DNA of 64,000 nt from Ziziphus jujuba (Eukaryota; Streptophyta; Magnoliopsida; Rosales; Rhamnaceae): NCBI RefSeq assembly GCF_031755915.1, contig NC_083379.1, forward strand, positions 43,346,001 through 43,410,000, given 5' to 3'. Shown piece after piece: positions 1 through 13,470 of this stretch. The translations under genes and the position numbers were made by a program. The notes under the pieces are model-generated. The model did no database searches, was not told the origin of the DNA, and saw nothing but the letters and a program-made list of their open reading frames with translations. Position 1 is the stretch's first letter; every line of letters begins with the position of its first letter.

Positions 1-1372
1 CTCTTTTCATCAAGTAAATTGAAAAAAATTACCATATTATGTAAACATTCATTAATTTTGAAGCAATTAAATTATTTTATATATTGTGCAAAAATTGTTT
101 ATAATTTAATGATTACATGTTAATGTATTTCTACGCCAAAAAAAAAAAAAAAAGAAGAAGTTACTTAATGCATTTCTAAACGCATGTATAAAAGGAAATT
201 ATTTGATTTATGTCTTGTTTCGAATTGTACACTGAAGCAAACATTAAAAATAATCTAAAATTACCATATAGTATATTATTTACAGTTTACAGATAAAAAA
301 CAAAAATTCTCATATTATCTGATCATATGTTAAAAAAAAATAAAATATACACGATTCTTGAAACAAATCAATTTAATGACAAAAGCAAAATCAATATTTT
401 TTTTTTAAATAAGAAGCAAAATAAATGAAATGGTCATACTGAATGCATAAAAAAAAAACGAAAAAAAGGGGAAAAAAGTTAATGCTGACATGGAAATTAA
501 AAGTATAGAAACGGTACAGTGAGAACAGTATAGAAAATGCAATGCTACCTCTATTTTTTGCTAAATTTGTATACATCACTTGGTAATTGTTATTTTATTT
601 TACTTTTTATTTTTATTTTTATTTTTCTCTCTCTTTAATCTCTCTCTCTCTCTTCTGTCTTCTCTCCCTCTTCGGCAAAAAAAGATACCAAAAGGTACGG
701 TTTTGATCCAAACACAAGCACAAGCACAAGCACTTTCTCTTTCTTTCTTCAACAGAAACTCTCTCTCTCTCTATCTCTGCCTCCGTACACAGTGGAATGC
801 AGATGAGCTCCAAAGCGATATATATTGTAAACAATATCAAGCAGAGGAGATCGCAATATCACTTCAAAAATACGATATTACTTCAAACAAAACAAATTTT
901 CCTCAATTTTTTGAAAAATTAATAACAACAAAATAAACAGATCCTCTTCATTTAGAGGTATAGCTTTATATGTATTTATTACATAAACCCTTGTAATCAG
1001 TTTTTTGTTTTTTGTTTTTGTTTTTTTTTTTTTTGTTTTTTTCTTTTAATATGTTCTGCTACTCCATGGAGGTTTTTCGATACATTATTTTATATTTTGC
1101 TTTATTGGGTTTTTTTTCTTTGTTTTGGGTTGCATGCAAGATTGAAATTTTCTAATTTTTTGGGTTTTTTTTTTTTTTTTTTTGAAGTTTTATTTTTCTT
1201 TAGGTTTAAGGAGCATATGCATTTCTTCGAGAAAGTGAGGCTGTGGAGGATTTTTTGGACTTGGGTGTGGTTAAAAATGGACGGTTGAGATTGTTTTTGA
1301 GCTTGTTTGAGATCACAGCTTTATTGGATTTCGGAATTTCTTTTAGGTTGGGGGGGAGCTATCGGTTGAGGT
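1..1372. other. AT-rich intergenic DNA and presumed promoter/5' leader of the PWWP gene
   Basis: No convincing coding sequence. From about 620 to 780 the plus strand is rich in CT dinucleotide runs, with a short direct repeat of ACAAGC at 713-733, as often seen in plant 5' leaders. A donor-like AG/gtatag near 957 and an acceptor-like ttttag ending at 1346 would fit a 5' UTR intron before the ATG at 1373. That intron is inference. Poly-A and poly-T runs are frequent. Confidence 0.4.
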
Positions 1373-4300
1373 ATGGGGAGTTCTGGCGAGACCTGTAACA
1401 AGGGTATCGATGCGTCGGTGGGTGGGTTGGTTTGGGTCCGCCGGAGGAATGGGTCGTGGTGGCCCGGTCGGATAATGGGTCTTGACGAGTTGTCAGAGAG
1501 TTGCTTAGTTTCACCGAGATCGGGTACTCCAGTGAAGCTTCTGGGTCGCGAGGACGCAAGCGTGTAAGTTTGCTGTTCTTTCTTAATCATTCCCATCTTA
1601 CCTCCTTTACATAGTTTTTGCATTGGATGAACTTGGTTTGATTGGTTTAATGATTTTCATTCATCTTAGGAATTATTATCATTATTTTTTTTTCCCCATT
1701 TTTACAGTTTTTTGAACTTGGATTTGATATATGCTTCTTATGAAATAGGTTGGATGAATATGTATATAGTACAAAAAAGTGTCATATTTGTTTAAAATAG
1801 CAACTAGCAAGATTGAGGATGTTGCCTTCTAATATCTGGCTTAAGGGGTTGCTGTTGCCTTGGCTTTTACATTATCAACTGAACTGAATTAGTTCTTCCT
1901 AGATTTGCAGTTAGTTGCTCTTTGCAGTTAGTTCTCTCACACTTATTTTTTCCCTCAAGTTGAAATATTCAATTTCAATTAGTTTGATAGCATGAATAAA
2001 TATCATTTTCTATTTAAAGTAATATGTAGAGAAGTTTTGGGTAAACGTAGGCTTGAAATTTCCAATTTAGTCGAATCTTATGGCGTTTGAGCATCTAATC
2101 ATCTAATCAACTGCCGAACAAAGCCTTTATTAATCCTACTTTCCATGTTTTTAGATATAAATGGACATTCCATGTGGGGTTCAAATCATGTACACTATAG
2201 TATCAGTCTACTGGCTAGCAATGTTTAGACTCATACTTGTGCATTTGCCTTTATGTGTTCTAGTCCTAAGGAGTTAAGATTATTGTTTTCCATCACCAAA
2301 CCTGATCCTGATGTGACCATGTCTTCTGCTTTCTGTCCTCCACTTTGGGAGAGGCTTGTTCCAAATTAAATTAAGAACTTATTTATGTGAAGAATTTAGA
2401 GGTCAGCTTGTTTTTAGAGATGTAATATGGTAGAGTGTGAGAGATTAATGTATATTTCAGTTTGTTTGATTTCATTGTTAACAGAAAGAGGAGAAAAAAG
2501 TGTAAATTATTGTTTCTAGTTAACAATTCAAATGGTTGCAATAGGGCATTCCTTATCAATCGGTTACTTCTTTTATCTGAGTTATGCTGGGATGGCCTGA
2601 AATTTGGCCTTCAAGGCAGAGGGCAATATATTTCAAGGTATATGTGTGGCACATGGCTCATGCTTGAGGCTTGCTGTGTATTAGATGGTGGTTGCTGCAT
2701 ACATGTTGCATGTGTTGTAATTTGCTTTGAATATAATCTTTAGTCTTAATGTATTTATGCAAATATTAGATCTTTGTAAGGGTTTGATATTGATTTGGGT
2801 TACAAATGTTCATTTTTCTTATCATTTTATTGAGAGAATTTTATGAACCCAAACCTGAATTTTCTTTTGTCTGCCTTAGGAGATTAATATCTATGATGGT
2901 GGTGATTTAAGTTTTGTTGTTTGGTACATGTGTTAGTTGTGGTTCAAGGGGTAAATTTTCTTTTCAAGAAATTTTCTTTTCATTCTTATTTGTTGGAAGG
3001 AGACATTATTATCCCTTGTCTATGTTTTTAGGTGCTTTGCTTTAGATTGACATATGGGCATGCTCTGACATTGTAATTGATGGTTTAGGGACTGGTATAA
3101 CCTTGAAAAGTCAAAGAGGGTAAAGGCATTTCGATGTGGGGAATATGATGAATGCATTGAAAAAGCAAAGGTATCTGCAGCTAATACCAATAAAAAGGCT
3201 GTGAAATATGCACGGAGGGAAGATGCCATTCTCCATGCTCTTGAAATCGAGAATGCTCGACTGGGAAAGGATCGGTTGGAGTTTAGTGCTAGAATGGATA
3301 ATTCTGGTGGTGAGCATGGTAGTTCAGCTAGAGAGTCACCTTCCATGTCTAATTCAGGCAATGAAAATGGGGATATGGAAGATGATGTGAGTGATTCTGA
3401 AGATAATTCAGATTCAGCACAGGAATTATCTCAATCTGGTATATCTTTTGAAGAACCAAATCATACAAGTTCTTCTAAGGTGCAATCTGTGCAGGGAAGG
3501 AGACGGAGAACCCCAAATGATTCAGAAGATGATGGAACAGAGGGAGTTAAGCGAATGAGAGGGCTTGAGGACTTGGGGATTGGTGTAGGATGCAAAAGAA
3601 AGGTCCATGCTGGAGGTCTTCTTGAGCTAGTCCAACAAGATAATGCTTCACTCTCTGATTCAAGCAATGTGAACTGCATGTCTAATGGAATTAGTGTAAA
3701 TGGTGGGAAATCTAACTCATCACTGAGAAGGAAGAGATCTCAAGTGGCAAATGTTCATGAATTTTTAAAAAGGAAGAACCGTCGCCGTCCTCTGACAAAG
3801 GTTTTAGAGAGTACGGCTATGGTGTCTGTTCCAGTCGTTTGTAATCAACTTCCCCCTTCATGCGGTTCACCTCATGGGGGATTAACTGATGGCAAGGTTT
3901 CTGGCATCGAATCTACTGAATCAAAGAGAAGTCTCTCTGTAGTAATTAATAATAACTCAGACAGCACTGTAGTTTCATGCGAAAATGGGACTTTAGATGC
4001 TTCTGACCAAGCTTGTGATGCTTCCCAAATTAATAGCAAGGAAAAGGAGATTGAAATTCCCAGTATATCTGGATTAGCTGAGAATGATTCTTCTGATAGG
4101 TTATTTGATGTGCCATTTGTTGGGGAGGAAAAGCACTCTTCAGGTAAGGTTGCAGTAAATACTATGTGGGTTTCTTTCATTCTCTATTGGTTTATGTGAT
4201 GATGTTATCTAATATATTGTTAGAAAAGATGAATAAACAGAAACATAGGCATGTAGTAAAGGATCTGTCAGAATGCTCTTAAAGTTTCTCTTTATTTGAG

Positions 4301-7300
4301 ACTTGGAATAACTTCTTGGGAACTCGGATCTGAAAATGAAGGTCAGACTGGGTAGCATGTGGTGTAATGAAAATAATTGTAGTTTTGAAGGAGAGTATTA
4401 TTTCAAACTTTTAAAGGGAAACTGGGCATCTTGATAGACAGATTATGTGTTCTATCTCCTATAATTTTGGTGAACAGGCTGTCTGGAAACTGTTTAAAAC
4501 ATGTACATGCTTGTCCATGCGAAGGAAACATTAGTTTAGGAACATCTGCCTGCACCCTAATTTCCTAGTATGAAAGCAGCTCATTTATGAGCTTTAATTG
4601 ATAGAATAGATGTAATGGATAATTATTCAATATGTTGAGAGACGTGAGTTGACCATGCGGTAAAGCCAGGATTCTTAAAAGCACTGGAGCGGCTAATATT
4701 TCTGACAGGGTTATAGGAATTTGGTTGATACATAAGCAGACCAATTTGTGTACAGACATGTGAATTTAGATTCATACATTTATCATAATATTTTTCGCTG
4801 TAAGGTTGAGCAATAATGAGTTGAACTTAGAAGGATAACAAGCGTTGTGTTCAACCTTGCCTTGTGTAATAGTATTATAGTATATTACAGTTTCAAATGC
4901 TGCTTTTTTTTGGAGAAGTGAGTATCCCTAGAAAGTTACCCAGCTATTTTATGTCCTATTTAGCTGCTAAATGTTGTAGTGTAACCTTCTGTTCAATCTT
5001 ATGGCAACAGTTTATCTGTCAAACCTCTGTAAAAACATGATCTGCATATATATTTTTAATGCATTTTATTGCTTGTAAGATTCAAACTTCGGCCTGACCC
5101 ATCCCCGTTTCTTCTCTTACCATTTCAGCCATGTGCATATGTGTTGCAATTATGTGTAGATATTGTTTATTTGGCCTCTTGAATATACTTTATTGGTTTA
5201 GTCCATATAGAGAGTTGAACTTAGAAGGATAACAAGCGTTGTGTTCTACCTTGCCTTGTGTAATAGTATTATATTATATTACAGTTTCAAATGCTGCTTT
5301 TTTTTGGAGAAGTGGGTATCCCTAGAAAGTTACCCAGCTATTTTATGTCCTATTTAGCTGCTAAATGTTGTAGTGTAACCTTCCGTTCAATCTTATGGCA
5401 ACAGTTTACCCGTCAAACCTGTGTAAAAACATTATCTGCATATATATTTTTAATGCATTTTATTGCTTGTAAGATTCAAACTTAGGCCTGACCCATCCCC
5501 GTTTCTTCCCTTACCATTTCAGCCATGTGCATATGTGTTGCAATTATGTGTAGATATTGTTTATTTGGCCTCTTGAATATACTTTATTGGTTTAGTCCAT
5601 ATAGAGAGTTGAACTTAGAAGGATAACAAGCGTTGTGTTCTACCTTGCCTTGTGTAATAGTATTATATTATATTACAGTTTCAAATGCTGCTTTTTTTTG
5701 GAGAAGTGGGTATCCCTAGAAAGTTACCCAGCTATTTTATGTCCTATTTAGCTGCTAAATGTTGTAGTGTAACCTTCCGTTCAATCTTATGGCAACAGTT
5801 TACCCGTCAAACCTGTGTAAAAACATTATCTGCATATATATTTTTAATGCATTTTATTGCTTGTAAGATTCAAACTTAGGCCTGACCCATCCCCGTTTCT
5901 TCCCTTACCATTTCAGCCATGTGCATATGTGTTGCAATTATGTGTAGATATTGTTTATTTGGCCTCTTGAATATACTTTATTGGTTTAGCCCAACTATAT
6001 GGACTTATTATATAGTCTTGCTTGTGTTCTGTACTTTGTTTTATGCTTTGTTTTGGGTCAAGTACTTATTTGTCAAGTCTTTAATCTCTAATACACGTGC
6101 ATTTGGTGACATTTAAGTTTTAATGAATCACTTCGTCCTTCCCTTTTTCCCTTGAAATTGCTTAATTTGCTTAATTTTCTTCTGTGCTTAATCTGAGACC
6201 TGGAGAGTGTAGAAAATTTCTCCTTATGCAGATTTGTCGTCTTAATTTTTTGTCAGGCCTTTCTCCTTTACTTATGCCTTCTTCATCTGGAAGGCCTCAA
6301 ATTGGCTCATTGAGGAGGCAATCTAGTCAAAGCAGTCTGGTAGAAGCTTTATCTATGAAAAATGAGGGAATTAATGAGAGTGGGTCTACCAGTTCAGCAG
6401 CTGTTCATGCCGATATTGGCCCGAGGATAGAGAAAGGTACTTCAGAGTGGCAGTTAAAAGGAAAGCGGAATTCAAGAGTAAATAAAGATAGAAAACAAGA
6501 CTCAAGAAAATATGTGGACATAAATGATGAGTCCAATGCTTGTTTGGCAGGTATAGAGCATTTGGATGGATTCTCTCAGGGTTCTGATCTAAAGGTTGAT
6601 TGCAATGGCACTACTGGATCCTTTGGTTCGTATAATTGCACTTTACAAGCAAATTCCAAACCAGTTTCTGAAGACCAGGCTGATGGGTTGCATGACTGGA
6701 GCAAGCATCTACCCCCACGGGAGTGCAATATGAGAGGGTCAACATCTGAGGTGAAGCTATTGCCTGATGCCTCGCTAACACCACAAAGGTTACTTCCTTA
6801 TCGTCAATCACGCTTTACAAATAACAGCAGATATCAGTCATCTGATTTTTCTACTAGAAATTACTGCCCTGATGCCTCTTTATATGATGTTAAGCTTGAG
6901 GTGAAAGCGAAGTATAGGCCGCCGCATGTTCCGCTGGTTTCCCTCATGAGTAAATTGAATGGTAAAGCTATTGTGGGCCATCCTCTCACAGTGGAGGTTT
7001 TGGACGAAAGCTATTGTGACAATTTGTTAAGCAGAATGGAACATGATCTGGAAGGTGGTGAAATGGTTTATGGTAAGCCATATTCAGTAAGTGGAAGAAC
7101 TCCAACCAAGCATTTGGTATTGCAACCGCGACATTCTCCTAGGAAGTCACCAAAAACAAAGAAATCTGGCTTGTTGCCTAAAAAGATTAGGAAACTGTCT
7201 TCACTGACTGGTCACAAGCAATCTGAAGAGAGAAAACAAGTGGTTGAGAAACCAAAGGCTCCATTAATAGCTTGTATTCCCCTTAAATTAGTATTTAGTA

Positions 7301-7368
7301 GGATAAACGAAGCAATGAATGGTTCGGCACGACAAACACACCGCATTTTAACATCAAGCAACACATAA
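1373..7368 (+). CDS. PWWP-domain protein, At1g51745 type
   Basis: Three coding exons: 1373-1563, 3089-4143 and 6257-7368, joined in frame to give 785 residues. The N-terminus holds the PWWP core: GGLVWVRRRNGSWWPGRI, then SPRSGTPVKLLGREDASV spliced to DWYNLEKSKRVKAFR. PWWP modules bind methylated histone tails and DNA, so a nuclear chromatin role is likely. The rest is acidic and low complexity, with a basic stretch near the C-terminus (PRKSPKTKKSGLLPKKIRK) that could serve nuclear import. Exon 2 ends in phase 1, and only the acceptor at 6256 keeps exon 3 open. The acceptor at 6231 would hit a stop at once. Intron 2 (4144-6256) contains a 394-bp tandem triplication. The family matches a protein annotated as uncharacterized in Arabidopsis, and no biochemical function is claimed. 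Confidence 0.9.
4818..5989. repeat. 394-bp tandem repeat, three copies, inside an intron
   Basis: The sequence beginning GAGTTGAACTTAGAAGG starts at 4818, 5212 and 5606, so the period is exactly 394 bp. Copy 3 fades out near 5989, where TTTAGTCCAT becomes TTTAGCCCAA. Copies 2 and 3 are almost identical and carry the same 64-codon open frame at 5291 and 5685. Copy 1 differs at several sites. The array lies in intron 2 of the PWWP gene, and the open frames inside it are not taken as genes. Confidence 0.95.
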
Positions 7369-8560
7369 TGGTGGGTTCCTTGGGGGAAATGTTGCGGTAG
7401 CTCTACATTTTACCTTTGAAATTTGTTTCCTTGGATTGGGGGGGTGTTTTTGATTCAATTTCTGCGGCCTAGTTAGCTGATGCTTCTTATTTAACCATGT
7501 TCGGTTGGCAGCATGCATTATACGATCTGCCTGTGTGGTAGAATCCCTTTGTATAATTTTCATGACATTTCGATGTTGTAGAAACTGGTAGCCGTATGAT
7601 CAATGGAGGCTGCTCATGGCTCTGTATATAATGTAACATTAGATGAGTTGTAAAGGTGACCTAGTATTAGGTGTTTCATGACCTGATATTAGGTTTCTTA
7701 GTTTTAGAATTTGATTCCAGAGATCAAATAACTTCATTCCCCACTGTACTTCTGCCATTTGTCATGATATTATTAATTTCTTTTGAGGCACTTCCCTTAT
7801 TCATACTTTGGTTTTGTTGCTTGAAATTCATGCATTTACCTTAAAACACTGTCAAGGTGGTGTTGCATTTTTGTGCTTCTGTTTGTATCTCTGGCATGTT
7901 TTGGTGTTGTTGAATTGCTTCCTCGTTTTTGTTTTTGTTTTCTTTGGCGTTTGCTTTGTTGCCTTCTTGTCTTCAGAAAATGATGTTACATTAGAAGGAT
8001 AGAAAAGTAAATTTGAGTATGTAATCCAACGGCTTAATGTTGTCGTTGGGCAAAAAGATTGTCATTTACCAAAGTAATTACGAAATACGAAACACTGGAA
8101 TACTTTCGAATTTGTCTCCAGATAATTTTGTTTGCAATACCAAAATAAGATTTAAAAACTTGACTAATTTATCAATTAAGTTAACTATTTGTTAATTATG
8201 TTGAAATTTGACAAAACTAAAGAATAATATCACTTAGAACTTTTTTGAAAGTTATATTATTTATTCCATCAAATTTTATAAAAAAATTGGCAATAGAAAA
8301 GTATAATTTTCACATTGTAACATGCTTCATTTTTTTTTTTTTTTGGTTGGGTGAAAAGAAAATTGTGACATTTTTAATGTTTACATTGAAAAAAGAACTT
8401 TTAAGAGATCGAAATTGATATATATATATATATATATATTTTTTTTTTGGTAAATATAATTTACCATTTAAATAATTTATTACTTTACTATTCTATTGGG
8501 GTATAGACGTAATATATAAAAATGTTGGACGGCATTATCGTCCAAACGGTAAAAATGCAA
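7369..8560. other. 3' UTR of the PWWP gene and intergenic DNA
   Basis: No gene is seen. The first few hundred bases after the stop are probably 3' UTR. From 8020 the DNA is AT-rich, with a poly-T run at about 8330-8344 and a TA microsatellite at 8420-8440. Confidence 0.5.
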
Positions 8561-8650
8561 TTAGGGTTTCCGTATATAAGTTCTTAACATAAAACCCTTC
8601 TTCTTTGTAGTCTCCAAAGTCTCCTGCAAGAGCTCACGTATCAAACCCTA
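8561..8650 (+). promoter_or_regulatory. RPL28 promoter elements: telo-box and TATA box
   Basis: TTAGGGTTT at 8561-8569 and AAACCCTA at 8643-8650 are telo-box motifs, typical of plant ribosomal-protein genes. TATATAAG at 8573-8580 is a well-placed TATA box. A 5' UTR intron is likely from 8656 (CAG/gttctc) to 8779 (gtgcag), ending just before the start codon at 8786. The motifs are seen directly; their function is inferred. Confidence 0.65.
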
Positions 8651-8785
8651 GACAGGTTCTCTTCGCAATTTTCCTTTTTTATTTTTCTGAGTACATATTG
8701 TTGTGCTGAAACTGTAAATATATATATAAACATATGTTGGAGGAGGTGTGTAACAGAGATAGATCTATGTGGTGTGCAGGAGGAG

Positions 8786-10290
8786 ATGGCGACCGTACCA
8801 GGGCAGTTGATCTGGGAGATCGTGAAGAAGAATAACAGCTTTTTGGTGAAGCAGTTTGGAAGGGGCAACGCTAAAGTTCAGTTCAGCAAAGAGAGCAACA
8901 ACCTCTACAATCTCAACTCCTTCAAGCACTCTGGTACTACCATGCATTTCTCTTTCTAAATATTGTTTTTTTTTTTTTCTTTTAATTAATGAAAGGAAAA
9001 CCAAAGATTTAATCTTTGTGGAGTGAAAGTGAAACTTCCAGTGGAATGAGAAAGTATATATGGTTTTATGCGAGTAAAGCTTCTTTTAGGCATTCTAAGA
9101 GAAAATGAATGATTGCAACGTAGTAGATTTGAATTATTTACGATATGTTTTGATTTGTTCATCCTCATAAATTGCAAAAGCAATATTAATCTGTTCAATG
9201 GACAAGAATGTGTTTTGAGAATTTGGGCTCTTTTCACTTTATTTAATGGGAAAATTTGTTTGTTTGTTTATTCATCTTATAAGTGGGAATTGTTTGATTA
9301 GGGTTGGCAAACAAGAAAACTATCACCATTCAACCTGCTGGTAAAGAAGGTGTGTTGCTCGCAACCACCAAGACCAAGAAACAAAACAAGCCTTCTGCTT
9401 TGCTTCACAAGTCTGTTATGAAGAAAGAGTTCCGCAGGATGGCTGATGCAGTTGATAATCAGGTAAATTTAACTTCATATTTATATATAGATGTATGTAT
9501 ATATGCTTGGTATGTGCATGGATGTATCTGTTTAGTCTATATGGAAACTGAAGATTATTTAGAGTGGTCGATAGTTTTAAGGACCTTGTCTATTCCATCG
9601 CTGTTTGATATCTGGAAATTTGGTTTGCATGTTTTAAAAATAGTATTGTTAGTTTGAAAAAGAGATTCTATACGTGCCCAACTGAACATACCCATGGGCT
9701 ATACCCACAAGCATAAAATAAAACTGGCTTAGTTCTCGTTTGAATGTGTATGGTGCCTAATTCTTCTGCGGTGATGAGCCTCTAACATGTAAGAAGATCC
9801 ATCTTTAATGGTTTCTTCTATGAAATACACTTGTTACGCTTGGCTTCTGAGCACGCAATCATTTATTCTGGTTAGTGTTTTACAGACATATTCTTATTTA
9901 TAGAGAGATGGAGACTAGTTTATGTTTCAGTGGGGTGCCTGTAGGCTTCGTGTTTATATTTGTATGCCTCTAAATAATTGGCCTGTGGTCTTATCTTTCT
10001 TTTTCTTTCAAAAATTTGAAATGGATTTTGATGGTGTTATGTTTGCAAGAATCTAACTCATTTGTGGTCGGCAATCACAATTTTTGCTCTTCGCATCTAT
10101 CTATTTGTGTGGCTCTTAATGTTAATGCAACTCATTTTCATTCTTGCAGGTAGCCAGTAACTACTACAGGCCAGATTTAAAGAAGGCAGCCCTTTCTAGG
10201 TTGAGCGTTGTGCACAGGAGCCTCAAGGTTGCCAAGTCTGGTGTCAAGAAGAGGAATAGACAGGTTGTGAAGGTTCATGCCCGGACGTGA
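8786..10290 (+). CDS. RPL28: 60S ribosomal protein L28 (eL28)
   Basis: Three coding exons, 8786-8933, 9302-9462 and 10150-10290, give 149 residues. The protein starts [20 protein letters not shown], has the [18 protein letters not shown] region across intron 1 and the [19 protein letters not shown] block in exon 3, and ends in a very basic tail. This matches eukaryotic ribosomal protein eL28 over its full length. It is a cytosolic large-subunit component. Codon phases (1, 0) agree across both introns. An upstream GTG in the same frame at 8774 is ignored because it lies in the presumed 5' UTR intron and acceptor. Telo-box and TATA motifs lie upstream. The gene converges on the RAB gene. Confidence 0.95.
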
Positions 10291-10911
10291 GAGCCAAAGA
10301 ATAGACAGACTATGAAAGTTCCATGATCAGAAGAAGTGAGAGTCAGAGAGGGTTGATTAATTACAGTGTGCTTTTCCTAATTTTGAGACTTTTTTATATT
10401 TGATCGTTGGATTTGGCTTGGTGCTATCTTTTTGTTAACGTTAGATATTGAGTTTATTCAATAGCAGTATCTTTTGGTCCAAATGATCATGAAAAGAGAC
10501 TTAATTTCTTTTGTTTTATAATCTTTTTCCATGTTGCACAATGTGTTAACATGTAGATTGCTAAGTGGGTAAACCTTATAGTTGCCCCTCCATCGGATCA
10601 GAGAGCAAGGTTTTTGCAAGTTGCATGTTCTCTCTCTGAAACAGTATCATAAGCGGGGGCAATCAGCCTAATAATGGACATCATGCCTATAAAACCAAAA
10701 GATAATATTAAATTAGATTTTCTCTTGAAATTGAAATGTCATAACCATGTTGATTCGATCTCTTATTGATATTTCTTTCCAAATCCAAAATAACATATAA
10801 AAAAAGGATCTATCAGGTTGAGCTTTGCACCAAGTAGTGTACACTTGAGAACTGTATCTGGTCAAATCTAAGGACCTGTGCAAAACCAAAACCGCTGTTT
10901 TTGCTGCCTAA
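10291..10911. other. Convergent 3' UTRs of RPL28 and the RAB gene
   Basis: No coding sequence is seen. The RPL28 stop at 10290 and the RAB stop at 10912 face each other, so this short gap should hold both 3' UTRs and poly(A) sites. Confidence 0.5.
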
Positions 10912-13470
10912 TCAAGAGGAGCAGCATGTAGCTTTCTGGGCAACTGGGCGCCCATGCATGCGCACTGTGGCAGCCTTGTTTGCGCTCATTGCTGGTTGGC
11001 TGGAAATTCTACAATGAACACAAGCCAGTGGAAGGTAATCAAACTCATATTGGTTTGACTGCTAAGAAGTTGAGAATGCTTGACTATATTTAAACCAGTT
11101 AGATCAACCATTCTGCTCAAGTTTATAGCATGCAAGCATATAAAGGGTACAAACCCACCTATTCTTTATCTCTGTTACCATAGTCGTGAAAGCCTGCTCC
11201 ACATTGGTGGCGTTTTTGGCACTTGTTTCTAAAAATGGAATCCCAATTTCATCTGCAAATGCCTTTATAAACCAGAAAAAAAAAAAAAAAAAAGGTCCAG
11301 ATAACATGAACGAACAAAAAAAAAAAAAAAAAAAAAAATGAAATTAGTAACAACATGCATCAAAGAGAAATTAGTGACTTAGGTATATGCCTTTGCAGTT
11401 TCATAGGAAACCGCTCTCTTCTTAATCAAGTCAGATTTGTTTCCAACCAAGAGCCTGTTCACATTTGAAGTGGTAAATTTATCAATTTCCTCCAGCCAGA
11501 CCTTGACATTGTTGAAGCTTTCTTCATCAGTAATATCATAGACAATCTAGCAAAAGGGCAGCAAATCATAAAAATTCATCTGTAACATTATATAACACAA
11601 AATCTCAAATTGGTATATGAAGGAAGCAGATGCATACAACAATGCCATGTGCACCGCGGTAGTAACTGTTTGTAATTGTTCGGAATCGCTCTTGACCAGC
11701 AGTATCCCACTGAAAAGAGCAAACCCGAGATTTCATTATTAGAGGCTTAATCAACATTCGTCTTCACTCCTTAGAAATTGGAAGAACAGGATTTACTTAC
11801 AATTTGGAGCTTGATGATCTTCCCTTCTTGCTCTACCGTTCGGATTTTCTAATTAGAGGAAATAATAACAGACCATGAAAACATAACACCAAAAACTCTG
11901 AAAGTATGAAATTGTCACACCGTACTTACAAAGTCAACACCGATGGTACTTATGTAGCTCTCAACATAAGAATCATCCTATAAAAATGAGATTGAAAATA
12001 ATTGTCAAAATGCAGAAAATGAAGACCATACAAAAAGGAAGTCACACAAAGTTGTGTGTTCCAAACAAACATCCTTATATCCGTACAAACTGTAGCTCAA
12101 TGCTTGATGTATAGAAAACCAAAAAAGAGAAATATATCAACCAGTATATAGACCGCGGATTTGAATCTTAATAACATAAAGTTCATGACATATAAGTATG
12201 CTTTCATCAAAACAAAATTTCAGCAGGTGTTGTGATATATATATATTCTTACTCTCAACAAAAAATTGTGCTAGTTTCATTCTAAAATATAAGATATTTA
12301 GCTATACCATTTACAAAACTGAACCAGACTTCTTGTGATAACTATAATTTGAATGCAAAAAGTGAAAGTTTGAAAGATGTGTAATTGAATTCCTACCGCA
12401 AATCTCAGTAGAAGACATGACTTGCCGACACCAGAATCTCCAATGAGCAAAAGTTTGAAAAGATAGTCGCTGCAACATATATATTAAAAAAAAATAAATA
12501 AATTTCCTTAGATCATCAACCATTATGTTTGTTAATTGAAATTCAAATTAGAACATAATGTCATCAAATAAGTAAAAATTCATATTCGCTCGATCTTTTT
12601 CAGTCTTTCATTTCTAGTCTTGCAATGAAGAAAACAAGATCCGCAGAAAATTACTCGAATTATATGATAGAATCATCCATACAAGTCAATGTGATCATTG
12701 TTCCTCGTTCATGTATCCCACCTTGTCCCAAACCACCTTAATGCATGAATATTGATGGATTAACAACATGCCCTGCAATTCCATCCTTGGCTTCTATTAT
12801 TTCAAATAAAACAATTCCCTCTAATGCCTATTATATCCTTCCTGTTACATGCTATTGGTGTAAAAGTATGCATATTTTTTTTTCATGTTGTCCTCTATAA
12901 TTTGAACTCATAAAATCTTAACCTAATCCAAACTCCAATTCCTATCCTAAGCTCAATATAAATACAGCAGCTTATTTCACCATTAGTTTCAAGTAAATAA
13001 CAACATCTACGAAATTCAAGTGCCTTAGTTGCTTTCTGATTCATAGATAGACCTTCATTTATGCACTTGTCCATGGCCAAATCGACACAAAGTACTATTA
13101 CATGTAGAAGAAAACAAAATTCTTCAACAACGGATTCCGAATCTTCTTCAACCAGAAGCATAATAAACAAAAATTCTCAACAGGGGAAAAACCCAGAAAA
13201 TCGATTGAAAAAAAATAAAAATAAAATACTTTTAAGGCCTTTTCGTTCAACAATATCAAAAATTCACCAAAATTAGAGAAAATAATAGGTGGGTTTGATT
13301 CGAAATCCCAAATAATATCAAATAAAAAAAAAAGTCAAAATTACATATTGAATAACATGGATCATGAATGTTGTTTGTACCTATTATACATTTCCAATAT
13401 ATACAAAATAATATAATGCGTAAAAATAATAGTTATGATGGTATAAGAAGGATTACTATTCAGGAGTCAT
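10912..13470 (-). CDS. RAB1/RABD-type small GTPase
   Basis: Eight coding exons on the minus strand: 13457-13470, 12397-12469, 11930-11977, 11801-11848, 11638-11709, 11391-11546, 11159-11262 and 10912-11008, giving 203 residues. Exon 1 encodes only MTPE and part of Y5. All G-box motifs are present: GDSGVGKS (15-22), switch I STIGVDF with T40, WDTAGQE (62-68), NKSD (121-124) and TSAK (150-153). The C-terminus is CCSS, a double-cysteine geranylgeranylation site. RAB1 proteins act in ER-to-Golgi vesicle transport. All introns are GT-AG except intron 6, where exon 6 must end CAAAG/gcatat. Reading through it meets a stop within three codons. The tail ([20 protein letters not shown]) differs from the common RABD2 tail. 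Confidence 0.9.

Noticed and set aside
5291..5879. Two identical 64-codon open frames
   Set aside because: They are the same frame in two copies of an intronic tandem repeat; not conserved in copy 1 and not a gene.
6184..6256. Start codon at 6184 for a separate gene covering PWWP exon 3
   Set aside because: The frame is the third exon of the PWWP gene and joins exon 2 in phase at 6257.
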